A stretch of 64,000 nucleotides of DNA from Planctomycetota bacterium. Lineage in GTDB: Bacteria; Planctomycetota; Planctomycetia; Pirellulales; Pirellulaceae. The position numbers were made by a program, and so were the translations under genes. The notes beneath the pieces were generated by a model. That model was given only the letters and a program-made list of their open reading frames with translations, was not told the origin of the DNA and did no database searches. Below, one piece after another: positions 1-9,914 of this stretch (positions are counted from its first letter, which is position 1; each line of letters begins with the position of its first letter). The stretch is from the NCBI GenBank assembly GCA_014381825.1, contig JACNKX010000104.1, positions 1 through 64,000 of the forward strand, read 5' to 3'.

Positions 1-37
1 ACGCAGCAAGTTGTTTCGTGACGGCATCAAGATTCAT
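1..37 (-). CDS. Possible start of a gene running off the left edge (partial)
   Basis: An ATG on the minus strand at position 37 opens 12 codons (MNLDAVTKQLAA) that run off the left edge without a stop. A weak GGCGGA-like purine stretch lies upstream. Too little is visible to name a product, and it could be chance. It would be transcribed in the same direction as the neighbouring recombinase. Confidence 0.25.
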   Translation of the reverse strand, partial: MNLDAVTKQLAA

Positions 38-73
38 GGCTGTGTCCGCCAACGGTGTTTTCAACGACTATGT

Positions 74-104
74 GTCGTTATGTCGGGTCGACCGGCATAG
101 CGAC
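74..104. repeat. Inverted repeat with 13-bp arms
   Basis: GTCGTTATGTCGG (74-86) faces CCGGCATAGCGAC (92-104) around the 5-base spacer GTCGA. The arms match except at two T/C positions, which would be U-G pairs in a plus-strand RNA, so the plus-strand transcript would form a full 13-bp stem. No T-run follows, so it is not a standard terminator. It lies about 160 bp past the recombinase stop codon and could be a structured RNA, a protein site or a relic of recombination. Confidence 0.5.
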
Positions 105-264
105 GTACGGTGGAGTCCGATTATGAATTCAAAGTTCTGGTTTGGCAAGCATCACCGTGGCCCTAGAGAACTGGAAATCGCCGAATTTCAGCGATGAGCG
201 CGGACTTCGATCTCAGTCGCTATGCAATGCGTGGTGTCGTTGGGATTGCCGACGCGATAACAAG

Positions 265-1593
265 TCATGTTGACGATGGTGTTGTCAGATCGTGAGGGAG
301 CTGGCAGAGTCGCTGGGAGATCTCTCGCTGTAGCATCTCATAAAACTCCGGCTCCTCGAATCGGTCGCGTTGTTGTCGAGATAGCCAGCTTAAGGGCTCG
401 GCCCAACTCTCCAGCGGCGGAATGTCGAGCGTCACATAGCCGGGGCGTACTTCCTTCGCCATGATCCCCGTCAAGTAAATCGGTCGTTCTCCAGACGAGA
501 CGCTGATCGTCACTTTGGCACGGCGGCAATTCGCTTCAGTCGGCTGTTGGAGAAAGTGAATGCGAAGTTGGCCAACATCGACGCGCTTGCGCTGAGGAGC
601 AGAGTCTCGTCGTGGAACATGATACAGTGTGTCGAGTGGACTAGGCGCGGCAAGATCGTCGGTCGGCTTGGCAACCTTCACGTAGATCGTCGTCGTTTCA
701 AGCTTCACGTGCCCCATCAGTTTTTGGATTCGGCGGATGTCGCATCCGTTTTCAAAACTGTGCGTCGCGAAACTGTGTCTCAGAGAATGTGGCGTCGCTT
801 TCTTCTTGATTCCCGCGATACGAACGGCTCGTTCCATCACGCGCTGCGCCGTGCGAGGGCTCAAGTGACGACCACGTCTTGTATTGTTCTCGCTCGGAAA
901 CACGAAGTCGTCTCCCCCGCGATCCGTTGACAAGGTTCTCAACAACGATTCGAAACAGATCGGCAACGTGACCTGACGATCGGTCCGTCCTTTGCCTTGC
1001 CACACGTTAATCAACCGACGATCGAAGTCCAAGTCTCTCCATCGGACTCGGACGACTTCACTCACTCGCATCCCGGTGGCATACATGAGGCCAAGCAGCA
1101 GCTTGTCGCGTAGCGAAGGCGCGGCGTGCAGCAGCGCCATGATCTCCTCAGGGCTGAGAATGACCGGCAGCCTCTTCGGCTTGCGCGGCACCATCAGTCC
1201 GAGCGTGACTTGTCGGAGGCACATCTTGTCGAAGGCAGTACGGATCGCGGACAAATGATTGCTGACCGTCGACGACGAGGCTCCACCGTCAACGAGGTAC
1301 AGCAAATACTCGCGCACATCCTCACGAGTCAGCCGATGGGCTGGCGCACCGAACCAACGCAGTAATGAGACGAGGTGGCTGCGATAAGGCTTCACTGTCT
1401 TCGGCTGATAGAAACGAATCCGCATTTCACGGATGATCAACCGAACGAACTCGTCAGCATCGGGACGGCCCTGGACGACAGACGCGGAGGGCTGCATGTA
1501 GTCCTCGACGCGAGTGCGTGGTGCATAGCGACCTCGCGCTGGTTGGTACGGTTGACCGTCCGGATAAGTCGATGCGACTACAGGATTGCTCAT
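265..1593 (-). CDS. Tyrosine recombinase / phage-type integrase with C-terminal extension
   Basis: This is a site-specific DNA recombinase of the XerC/XerD-like tyrosine family. Numbering from a possible upstream TTG at 1668, the catalytic set is complete: Arg201 (ATGMRVSEV), Lys226 (QGKGRTDR), His294/Arg297 (PHSLRH), His320 (LMGH) and Tyr329 (TTTIYVKV). An N-terminal SAM-like core-binding domain covers about residues 65-150. The ATG at 1593 (MSNPVV) is preferred because GGAG lies 8 bases upstream; the TTG at 1668 has no site. About 135 residues follow the catalytic tyrosine, whereas typical Xer proteins end soon after it; this tail has no recognised domain. The extra motif of integron integrases is not seen. 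The gene stands alone with no excisionase or phage genes nearby, so its target is unknown. The family call is firm. Confidence 0.93.
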   Translation of the reverse strand: MSNPVVASTYPDGQPYQPARGRYAPRTRVEDYMQPSASVVQGRPDADEFVRLIIREMRIRFYQPKTVKPYRSHLVSLLRWFGAPAHRLTREDVREYLLYLVDGGASSSTVSNHLSAIRTAFDKMCLRQVTLGLMVPRKPKRLPVILSPEEIMALLHAAPSLRDKLLLGLMYATGMRVSEVVRVRWRDLDFDRRLINVWQGKGRTDRQVTLPICFESLLRTLSTDRGGDDFVFPSENNTRRGRHLSPRTAQRVMERAVRIAGIKKKATPHSLRHSFATHSFENGCDIRRIQKLMGHVKLETTTIYVKVAKPTDDLAAPSPLDTLYHVPRRDSAPQRKRVDVGQLRIHFLQQPTEANCRRAKVTISVSSGERPIYLTGIMAKEVRPGYVTLDIPPLESWAEPLSWLSRQQRDRFEEPEFYEMLQREISQRLCQLPHDLTTPSST

Positions 1594-1919
1594 ACCCATC
1601 TCTCCGATCTGTTCGAATGCTTCGTCCGAATGATCAGTGAGGTTAATAGGGCAGTATACAAATGTCAACTATCGCGAGGCTGCGGCTGGCGGTTAGCAAG
1701 CTGGGAGTTAAGAAAGGGTTGTAATTGACGCTGCAAGACTCGCAACATCGCATCCGGCGAGGAATAGAACTGTTGACGCCTGACGAACTAAGTCGATGGG
1801 GTTAAGATTCGGATGAGCTATGGCCGCACGCTCGGGAGTTGCGCAACAGCACGCAAGGATCAACGTTCGGTTAAACGACAAAGCCTCCAGACCGCTCGAC
1901 CACGGCATAGCAACGAGCC
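1594..1919. other. Intergenic region between divergent genes
   Basis: This 326-bp spacer separates the minus-strand recombinase from the plus-strand membrane protein and should hold both promoters. On the minus strand a perfect TTGACA hexamer occurs at 1668-1663, but no good -10 box lies 16-18 bases downstream of it. No RNA gene or attC-like element was recognised. Confidence 0.4.
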
Positions 1920-3380
1920 ATGAAATTTCAGTCCCAGGATGAATCCAGCGACCGACCGCAACGGCGGTCGCCGCCGAACTACTTTTCGCGGTCGACGCAA
2001 GTTCGCGTTTTGATGATGGTATTTTCGTTGCTGTTGGTCATCGTATTGATGTTCGAGGCACGCAAGCCAGAGAACTGGGAATGGATCTGGGCTGGATCGA
2101 AAAAACGTATCGCGACAACCGCGCTAGACGAAGGTATTGATACGCTACTATCAGCCGAGCCGCCTAAGTCCGAAGACCCTCCTGGCACGATCTACGCACG
2201 GCAAGCAGCCGTGGCAGCGCCGCCATCTACGACCGAACTGGCGGAATCCATCAACGCGGCCGACGACGGTGAAGATGCGCGACAGCGGATTCGACGAGAC
2301 GCCTGGCGAGGCTTCCTTAAATCGCTTGGTCGCGATGAGCGGAAAGTCCTTGTAAGGATTCTGCGCAACTCGCGCGGCGGCCCGGAACTGTCCGTTGGCG
2401 ACCGTCGCATCTGGTCAGACGTGTTCTCGCAACTTGAGCAAGAGTGGAAAGACTATCTTACTAGCGCGAACGATGCGGTGTTGGTCGCTGGTGACGAACT
2501 GCCCGCCGAACAACGAACGCAGTTGTTGAACGTACTGCACGACTTGGAAATCGAATGGACGAGTCTGCTCAGCCGCGCATTGCGTGCGGTGTTAGACGAG
2601 CGACCTTGGACGGAGTTGGAACGCGAAGCCTTGGCGAACCTGCAAGCAACACTCGATGACCTGGCGCTGGCGGCGATTCGAGACGATATGGTGTGGCGAC
2701 CCGAGGAGCAGACGGCGTGGTTCCGCAGTTTCGAGAAGCTGCTGGCGCTGAATGCTCGAGAGGCGAGCCAGCAGTCCGCTGGTACGGTCAGCTTTGTGCA
2801 ACTCTTTCGTCAATCGAATGAGTATCGCGGCCGATTGGTCACCGTCGGCGGAACTGCCGAACTGGCGTATCAAGTTCGTGCACCGAAGAATGATCTTGGC
2901 ATCGAACATTACTTTGTCTTCTGGTTGCGCCCTGGCGATGGTTCGGATTCGCCGATCGTAGCTTACGCCTTGGAGCTGCCATTCGGCTTCCCCGACGTTG
3001 GGAGCGACCACACGAATCTGCGTGAAGAGATGACGTTCACCGGTTACTTCTTCAAGCGTTGGGCATACGGAGCACATGACGGCATCCGCACGGCTCCGTT
3101 AGTCTTAGCCAAGCAACCGACGTGGGAACCAACACCTCCGATCTTCACCACCGAGTTGCCATCTTGGCAGACCGTGCTCATCGCGCTATCGCTTGTTGCC
3201 TTACTTGCGTTCAAGATCGCACGCTGGGCGTACCGGGCGGGCGGAACGCAATCCACGCCGAGACGGTCTCCCTCGCATGAACCAACCTCGGAACAATTCG
3301 CTTCCATGGCCAAGAGCAAGATCGGCCCAACGATTGACGAAGCATTGCAACAGCGCGCCGAGCACGACAAGCAAGATTGA
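1920..3380 (+). CDS. Membrane-anchored protein with a beta-rich repeat domain (paralogue of next gene)
   Basis: Function is unknown. The 486-residue protein has one transmembrane helix near residues 29-45 and another near 417-434, so the middle is probably periplasmic with both ends cytoplasmic. Residues about 110-280 are helical and charged. Residues about 290-395 form a beta-rich unit with the pattern YRGRLVTVGGTAEL, then IEHYFVFWLRP, a SPIVAYALELP strand and FTGYFFKRWAYG. The same pattern recurs twice in the following gene, so the two are paralogous and probably act together. It looks like an OB-fold-type barrel, but that is inference from pattern only. The ATG at 1920 directly precedes the anchor helix. 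The gap to the next gene is 30 bp, consistent with an operon. Confidence 0.8.
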   Translation: MKFQSQDESSDRPQRRSPPNYFSRSTQVRVLMMVFSLLLVIVLMFEARKPENWEWIWAGSKKRIATTALDEGIDTLLSAEPPKSEDPPGTIYARQAAVAAPPSTTELAESINAADDGEDARQRIRRDAWRGFLKSLGRDERKVLVRILRNSRGGPELSVGDRRIWSDVFSQLEQEWKDYLTSANDAVLVAGDELPAEQRTQLLNVLHDLEIEWTSLLSRALRAVLDERPWTELEREALANLQATLDDLALAAIRDDMVWRPEEQTAWFRSFEKLLALNAREASQQSAGTVSFVQLFRQSNEYRGRLVTVGGTAELAYQVRAPKNDLGIEHYFVFWLRPGDGSDSPIVAYALELPFGFPDVGSDHTNLREEMTFTGYFFKRWAYGAHDGIRTAPLVLAKQPTWEPTPPIFTTELPSWQTVLIALSLVALLAFKIARWAYRAGGTQSTPRRSPSHEPTSEQFASMAKSKIGPTIDEALQQRAEHDKQD

Positions 3381-3410
3381 AAACTGCCAAAGAAGGCGAG
3401 TCGAATTAGC

Positions 3411-4964
3411 ATGCATCAAGGAAGTCGGCGACCGTTGCAATCAGTTGAAGGGTGGGTCGCACTTGCGATCACGCTCCTACTTTCGATCACTCCCGCCACC
3501 GCGCAAGAAGAGCCAGCGACAGACGGCGTTGGCAAGTTGCCGTGGAACGACCAACAAACGCAGCTAGGCAACTTACCCGCGCGACGACTGACACACGCGA
3601 GAGAACTGCTAAACCTGTTGAGCATCGACGAGAGCCAGTTGGCAGCGTTTGCTGACGGCGAGCCGCTCGGCGATCAAGACGAAGAGACGGTCATTCGGAT
3701 TCTGTATCGCCTGCCGCGTTTTGCGCGGAACGATCTGTACCGCTGGGCGCAACCAATCAAGAGTCTCTCGGCGATTGAAGAAACTCCGAACGATCACCGG
3801 GCCGACACGTTTCTGATTCGCGGGCGGACGACCAGGATCGAACGAGTTGAGATACTGACCGAAGCCGTCGAGCGACTCGAGTTCGACCACTACTTTCGTG
3901 TCAGCGTTGACCTTGACGCTTCGCCGCATGCCGCCGTGCTCTGCTGCCGCGATCTCCCGGTTGCTTGGGCATCTGCGAAGGGCGTACTTGGCGAACCGAT
4001 CGTGGCATACGGGCTGTTCCTAAAGGTCGGCAACGATGATGGAGAACGATCCGAGTTTGCGTTCGCGACGCCGCACATCGGCTGGCTGCCGTCACAACCC
4101 AACGCTGCGACCGGGATCACGACGGACCTAGCTCGACTCGCGACGCTCGGCATGGACATCAGCTTGTTCGACGAAGTGCGAAACTTGAATCACAAGCCGA
4201 TCACGAAAGCCGACCGCGAGTGTTTCTATCAGCTTCTTTCGACGCTCGGCAACGCCGACCCAACTAGCCTTCGAGCGAACGCTCGTCCCACGGTCGATTT
4301 GGCTCCCTTGCTACAAGAACCGGCAACGCAACATGGACGATTAATGATCGTACGGGGTACCGCGCGTCGGGCGATAAACATCCTCGTCGACGACGAAGAT
4401 ATTCAGGAACGATTTGGCATCGACCACTATTATCAAATCGATGTCTTCATTCCGCTCGGCGATCAAGTCATTCGACTAGGCAAGCAGGCCGATGGCGAAA
4501 GCCCGATATTCACCAACAGCTTTCCGGTTACTGTCTGCGTGCTGCAACTCCCGCCGGGTCTGCCCGAAGGAGCAGACATTCGCGAGGAAGTTTCAATTCC
4601 GTCAGCGTGTTTCAAGCTGTGGGCATACCGATCACGATTCGTATCGGGATTCGCCCAGAATCAGTTGCAAGTCAGCCCGATGTTTATCGGCGTCGAACCG
4701 CGAGTCATTCAATTCGATTCGTCCCACAATCCTTACACCGGCTTTGCCGTGATCGGCGGCTTCGTCGCATTGCTCGGGATCGCCTGGTTCGCGCTGTGGC
4801 GAGCGGGCAAGAATGATTCGAAGTTCAAGCGCAACGTTCTCACACGCCGCCGCGAGGTGCAGCCAGGCAGTTCGCTGAACGATGCGGGAATCGAGGAGCA
4901 AGACGAACCGGATTTCAGTCAGTGGGAAACGGGAGAAGGCGGAAGGGTGAAGGATGAAGGATAA
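3411..4964 (+). CDS. Secreted, C-terminally anchored protein with two copies of the beta-rich domain
   Basis: Function is unknown. It begins with a Sec-type signal peptide (hydrophobic residues about 15-28, cleavage near TPATAQ-EE). Two copies of the domain seen in the preceding gene follow: one at about 130-230 (FLIRGRTTRIERV ... FDHYFRVSV) and one at about 296-430 (RLMIVRGTARRA ... IDHYYQIDVFIPL ... CFKLWAYRSRF). A transmembrane helix lies near 444-463 and a charged cytoplasmic tail of about 50 residues follows. The second copy is the closer match to the single copy upstream, sharing the closing FKxWAY motif. Adjacent position and topology suggest the pair forms one envelope complex. A repeat-rich stretch overlaps the 3' end. 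Confidence 0.8.
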   Translation: MHQGSRRPLQSVEGWVALAITLLLSITPATAQEEPATDGVGKLPWNDQQTQLGNLPARRLTHARELLNLLSIDESQLAAFADGEPLGDQDEETVIRILYRLPRFARNDLYRWAQPIKSLSAIEETPNDHRADTFLIRGRTTRIERVEILTEAVERLEFDHYFRVSVDLDASPHAAVLCCRDLPVAWASAKGVLGEPIVAYGLFLKVGNDDGERSEFAFATPHIGWLPSQPNAATGITTDLARLATLGMDISLFDEVRNLNHKPITKADRECFYQLLSTLGNADPTSLRANARPTVDLAPLLQEPATQHGRLMIVRGTARRAINILVDDEDIQERFGIDHYYQIDVFIPLGDQVIRLGKQADGESPIFTNSFPVTVCVLQLPPGLPEGADIREEVSIPSACFKLWAYRSRFVSGFAQNQLQVSPMFIGVEPRVIQFDSSHNPYTGFAVIGGFVALLGIAWFALWRAGKNDSKFKRNVLTRRREVQPGSSLNDAGIEEQDEPDFSQWETGEGGRVKDEG

Positions 4965-5022
4965 ATTAATTCAGATCGCCATCATCCTTCCGCCATCATC
5001 CTTCCGCCATCATCCTTCTCCC
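4931..5022. repeat. Tandem 14-bp repeats forming an imperfect inverted repeat with the gene end
   Basis: ATCATCCTTCCGCC is repeated head to tail at 4981-4994 and 4995-5008, with a diverged third unit from 5009. The last codons of the preceding gene contain the complementary pattern (GGCGGAAGG then GAAGGATGAAGGAT, 4936-4963). A transcript could fold into a long imperfect hairpin spanning the stop codon, which may act as terminator or 3' stabiliser for the upstream pair. Confidence 0.6.
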
Positions 5023-5042
5023 TCCCGCCCCTCCCTACTTGA

Positions 5043-6137
<1,095 letters not shown>

Positions 6138-6305
6138 CAAGCATTCGTTCATTCAAAGTCGTTGACGTTGACATTTGGCGATCGCTGTTTTACAACGCGA
6201 CTTTCTCAAAGCGTCCCGACTTTGGCTTTCCGATGACACTGAACGCCCATCGCTTCTTGGCCGAATCAACTTCGTTCACAATGCACTTTTCCCGAGCGGC
6301 CCAAT

Positions 6306-7070
6306 ATGAATCGTATACAGCTCGCCCCGCAAGAAACGATCGCCACGCCCTCCGCTCCCACATTCGATCTGAAGCCAACCGGCGGTAACGCCAGCCATCA
6401 CCCAAGTCAACATTGCTCGCTCTTCACTCCGATGCATTACGAGCGGAAGTATGCCTATCCACTTCTGATATGGCTACATGGGCCGGGCGACGATGAACGT
6501 CAGCTACAACGAGTCATGCCGCTGATCAGTATGCGAAACTACGCCGCCGTCGGGCCGCGGGGCACGCAACAAATGGAGTCACCTGGATTTACTTGGAGCC
6601 CAAACGATCAATCGTTAATTTCTGCCGAGCAGCGAGTGTTCGATTGCCTTGAGAATGCTAGCGATAAATTCAACATCGCGTCGCGGCGAATCTTCTTGGC
6701 CGGCTTCGAAGCGGGTGGAACGGCTGCATTTCAAATCGGCTTGCGTCATCCAGACCGATTCGCTGGCGTGCTATCGCTCGGCGGGCCGTTTCCGCTCAAT
6801 TGCCGTCCACTGGCCCGGTTGGACGAAGCCCGTTCACTACCCTTGTTTATCGCCCAGGGCCGCGACTCTGAACAGTATCCGATCGAGAGAACGTGCGAAG
6901 AATTGCGATTATTTCATGTCGCAGGACTCTCCGTCACGTTGCGTCAATATCCATGTGGCGACGAGCTCAACACGCAAATGCTGAGCGATGTGGATAGCTG
7001 GATGATGGAGATCGTGACCGGCATCTCGGCCGAGACGGCCGCTTCAGATATCTCGAACGAGCGGAACTGA
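6306..7070 (+). CDS. Alpha/beta-hydrolase-fold protein lacking the catalytic serine (probable pseudoenzyme)
   Basis: The 254-residue protein follows the phospholipase/carboxylesterase-type alpha/beta hydrolase pattern: YPLLIWLHGPGDDE (51-64) is the strand before the oxyanion region, IFLAGFEAGGTAAF (129-142) the nucleophile elbow, and GRDSEQYPIE (185-194) the acid-residue strand. The elbow reads G-F-E-A-G instead of G-X-S-X-G, so Glu135 replaces the nucleophilic serine. The stretch where the catalytic histidine is expected (YPCGDELNTQM, 215-225) has none. It is therefore unlikely to be a classical serine esterase and may be a binding or regulatory protein. The ATG at 6306 is the first in frame. 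A promoter and a role in the neighbourhood could not be deduced. Confidence 0.8.
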   Translation: MNRIQLAPQETIATPSAPTFDLKPTGGNASHHPSQHCSLFTPMHYERKYAYPLLIWLHGPGDDERQLQRVMPLISMRNYAAVGPRGTQQMESPGFTWSPNDQSLISAEQRVFDCLENASDKFNIASRRIFLAGFEAGGTAAFQIGLRHPDRFAGVLSLGGPFPLNCRPLARLDEARSLPLFIAQGRDSEQYPIERTCEELRLFHVAGLSVTLRQYPCGDELNTQMLSDVDSWMMEIVTGISAETAASDISNERN

Positions 7071-7289
7071 TCGGGCGTTTGGCCAGGAACGAGCCTACGA
7101 ACTCCGACCTGCTTACTCTAAACGGATGCCGATGCTTCGGCACATGCCCCGCTAGCGTCGTCATCGAGGGCCACTCGCGTTGACATCGCTATGGGATCTC
7201 GAGTACAACCTCGCCACTTTTCTCCAGTTTGGCGACCGTTCGCGTTGCCAAGATTCGATTGGGCATTCGCCAGCACGTATTAGGTTCAC

Positions 7290-9875
7290 ATGGCTTCCGA
7301 GCAATCCGGGCACTCGAATATGCCAACAACGACCGCCGGGAATCTTCCGCGATCGAAGCGGATTGCGCGCGAAGTGTTGGCTCACATTCGCCGGAACCCC
7401 GTCCGAAACGCAACCATCATCCTGGTCGTACTCACAGCGGTTGTTGGTATGGGCGTTGGCCTGCGAGTTCTATCACCTAGTCCGTCTCCGTCGTCGCGCG
7501 AGTCGTCTGGAACGCTTGCAGGGGCGCTTGATGCACTCGATGCTGATAATCGCGAGAAGGCTCGATCGATCGCAGCCGACCTGCGCCTGGATGGCGAGCT
7601 TCCCGCGGAGGATGTAGGCGGACCGGCGTATGTGCTAGGAGTGGCAATGGCGCAAGACGCCGAAGAGGAATGGAATCAGAGCGAGCGTCGCATCCGATTT
7701 CTCCTGGCGGCTCGATATCTGGAAGAGGCAAATAAATCCGGTTTCCCAGCAAACCGCAAGGACCACGGGTTGTTTGTGCTTGGTAAGTCGCTGCAAGGAG
7801 CCGGACATTACGCCCAAAGCCTTCCTCCTTTGCACGAAGCACTGGATATCGACTTTTCGCGGCGGACAGAAATACTCGGTCTGCTCGCAAACGGGTATCT
7901 TCGCGACACAGAACCTCAATACGAAAAGGCACTCGAATACAATCGCGAATACCTTGCCGACGACGCATTGAGCTTTGACGATCGCTACAACGCGTTGATG
8001 ACTCAAGGCGAGATTATGTTTGGCCTTGGCGAATTCGCGAATTGCGAGGCCATTACATCTGCCATTCCCGAACTCTCTCCGCGATTCGCAGCAGCTCTGA
8101 TATTGAGAAGTCGTTTGCTCCTGCACGAAGGCGAGCAATTGGTAGATCAAAGCGAAGATCCGTCGCAAGCAATTCCGTTGTTCGAGAAAGCTCGCGAGTT
8201 GCTAGGACATGCACAGGCGCACGACCCCACAGATCTCGATCTCGGCCGGCAATCCCAATATCTAACGGGTTTAACTTACCGAAGGACCGCACCGTTACGG
8301 CCAACCGACGCCGAAGCATCTGTCGACTTGCGCGCCGCCTTGGACCAGTTCGCCCGAACGCGACGCTCGCACTTTGATACGGTCGAAGGCATCAGTGCGA
8401 GCCTCGAGGAATCTGAAATTCATCAGTTGCTCGGCGAAGATGAGCAGGCGATCAAGGCGTATCGTCGAACACTGCGTTTCGTTGCCGATACACCAGCCTA
8501 CAACAACCCTTGGATTTCGCATGACCAGATGAAGAACCGCGTGGAGGCCTCGTACACGGCATATCGCGATGCTGAGCAGTTCGACCACGCGACGCAACTT
8601 GCGGCCGCGATGGCCATGGTGTTCTCGGAGAGCCACGCCATCCAGCTTCAAGCCGAAGCTCGCGAAGCCGTGGCGAGAAAGCTTGCGTCGGACGCCGAGG
8701 GATTGCTGCTGTCACAAGCACAACGCATTCTGGTCGACTCGCGTACCGAAAACCGAAACGCAGGCGCTTTATACGCGCAGCTCGCCAAACTACGCTTCGC
8801 TTCGCGCAACTATCCGGATGATCTCTGGAAGAGCGGGGAGAACTATCTGCAAGGACAAGACTACGAACGCGCCGTGCGATACTTCACGCAATTCCTTAAC
8901 ACCCAGAATCGAGCGGGACGCCCGCCCGCGCTGACCGCACTCGGCGAGGCCATGCTGGCGTTGCACGAACCGGAAAAAGCGTTGCCCTATTTGACGGAGT
9001 GCATCCAATACTATCCTCGCGATCCGCACAGCTATCGCGCCCGTGTCATCGCGGCACAGGCACAGCAAGAGCTCGGCAATCTGGGACAGGCGAGAGTGCT
9101 ACTCGAAGCGAACCTCGAACATGAATCGCTCACACCACGCAGTATTGAATGGCGAGAATCGTTATTCGCTCTCGGCGAACTTCTATATCTGGAAGGTATT
9201 CAGCAAGAGACACAAAGCCGACTTGATGGAGTTGCCAACAATGTGGCAACGTCACGTAAAGCCGCATTAAAGACACTCGAACTGTCACAGAACTCCTTTC
9301 ATCAGGCGATCGCGCGTTTGGATGAAGCGGTGACACGTGCCCCAGATGCTCGCCAAGCGATCGAGGCTCGTTACCGCATCGCCGAGTCGTATCGCCATGC
9401 GGCCAAGCTGCCGCGCCGCAAGCTCGACTATGTCACCATCGACACGACGCGTAAGAAGCTGACGGAAGAGCTGCACCGCGAGCTGAAGGCAGCTGAAATC
9501 GGCTACCGTCAGCTGATGTCTCTACTGAACAGAAAGAATGAACTGTCGGAGCTGTCCGAGATCGAGGAGCGAATCCTCCGCAACTGCTACTTCGCTCGCG
9601 CCGACGCGCTGTTTGACATGGAGCATTATGAAGAAGCGATCAAGGGTTACTCCGATGCGACGAACCGCTATCAACAAGAACCTGAATCCCTCGAAGCCTA
9701 CGTACAGATTGCGAATTGCTACCGTCGAAACAAAAGCCCCGCCGAGGCACGTGGGACTATCGAACAGGCGAAGGTGATCCTAAATCGCATAGCCCCCGAA
9801 GCCGACTTCCTGCAAACGACGCGATACAACCGAGACGAATGGGAAAAGATCCTCGATTGGCTTGGAACACTTTAG
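7290..9875 (+). CDS. Large TPR-repeat protein with N-terminal membrane anchor
   Basis: This 861-residue protein has a basic N-terminus (about 20-39), one transmembrane helix (41-60), and then a long helical-repeat region with many TPR-like pairs, for example SGENYLQGQDYERAVRYF, LPYLTECIQYYPRDPHSYR and FDMEHYEEAIKGYSDATNRY. Such proteins are scaffolds for multiprotein complexes, here facing the periplasm or paryphoplasm. It ends 39 bp before the first flagellar gene on the same strand, so it may be co-transcribed with the flagellar regulators, but no flagellar signature is visible in it. The ATG at 7290 has AGG upstream; an alternative ATG at 7320 would remove 10 residues. Confidence 0.8.
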   Translation: MASEQSGHSNMPTTTAGNLPRSKRIAREVLAHIRRNPVRNATIILVVLTAVVGMGVGLRVLSPSPSPSSRESSGTLAGALDALDADNREKARSIAADLRLDGELPAEDVGGPAYVLGVAMAQDAEEEWNQSERRIRFLLAARYLEEANKSGFPANRKDHGLFVLGKSLQGAGHYAQSLPPLHEALDIDFSRRTEILGLLANGYLRDTEPQYEKALEYNREYLADDALSFDDRYNALMTQGEIMFGLGEFANCEAITSAIPELSPRFAAALILRSRLLLHEGEQLVDQSEDPSQAIPLFEKARELLGHAQAHDPTDLDLGRQSQYLTGLTYRRTAPLRPTDAEASVDLRAALDQFARTRRSHFDTVEGISASLEESEIHQLLGEDEQAIKAYRRTLRFVADTPAYNNPWISHDQMKNRVEASYTAYRDAEQFDHATQLAAAMAMVFSESHAIQLQAEAREAVARKLASDAEGLLLSQAQRILVDSRTENRNAGALYAQLAKLRFASRNYPDDLWKSGENYLQGQDYERAVRYFTQFLNTQNRAGRPPALTALGEAMLALHEPEKALPYLTECIQYYPRDPHSYRARVIAAQAQQELGNLGQARVLLEANLEHESLTPRSIEWRESLFALGELLYLEGIQQETQSRLDGVANNVATSRKAALKTLELSQNSFHQAIARLDEAVTRAPDARQAIEARYRIAESYRHAAKLPRRKLDYVTIDTTRKKLTEELHRELKAAEIGYRQLMSLLNRKNELSELSEIEERILRNCYFARADALFDMEHYEEAIKGYSDATNRYQQEPESLEAYVQIANCYRRNKSPAEARGTIEQAKVILNRIAPEADFLQTTRYNRDEWEKILDWLGTL

Positions 9876-9914
9876 GGCCTCTCCCGAACCGTCAACACAG
9901 CAACGCGCAAGCAC

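Noticed and set aside
265-1593. Integron integrase (IntI) for the recombinase
   Set aside because: The extra IntI motif before the catalytic HxxR box is absent and no attC-like array is seen.
1708-1908. 66-codon minus-strand frame between the recombinase and the membrane protein
   Set aside because: No ribosome-binding site, domain or neighbour supports it.
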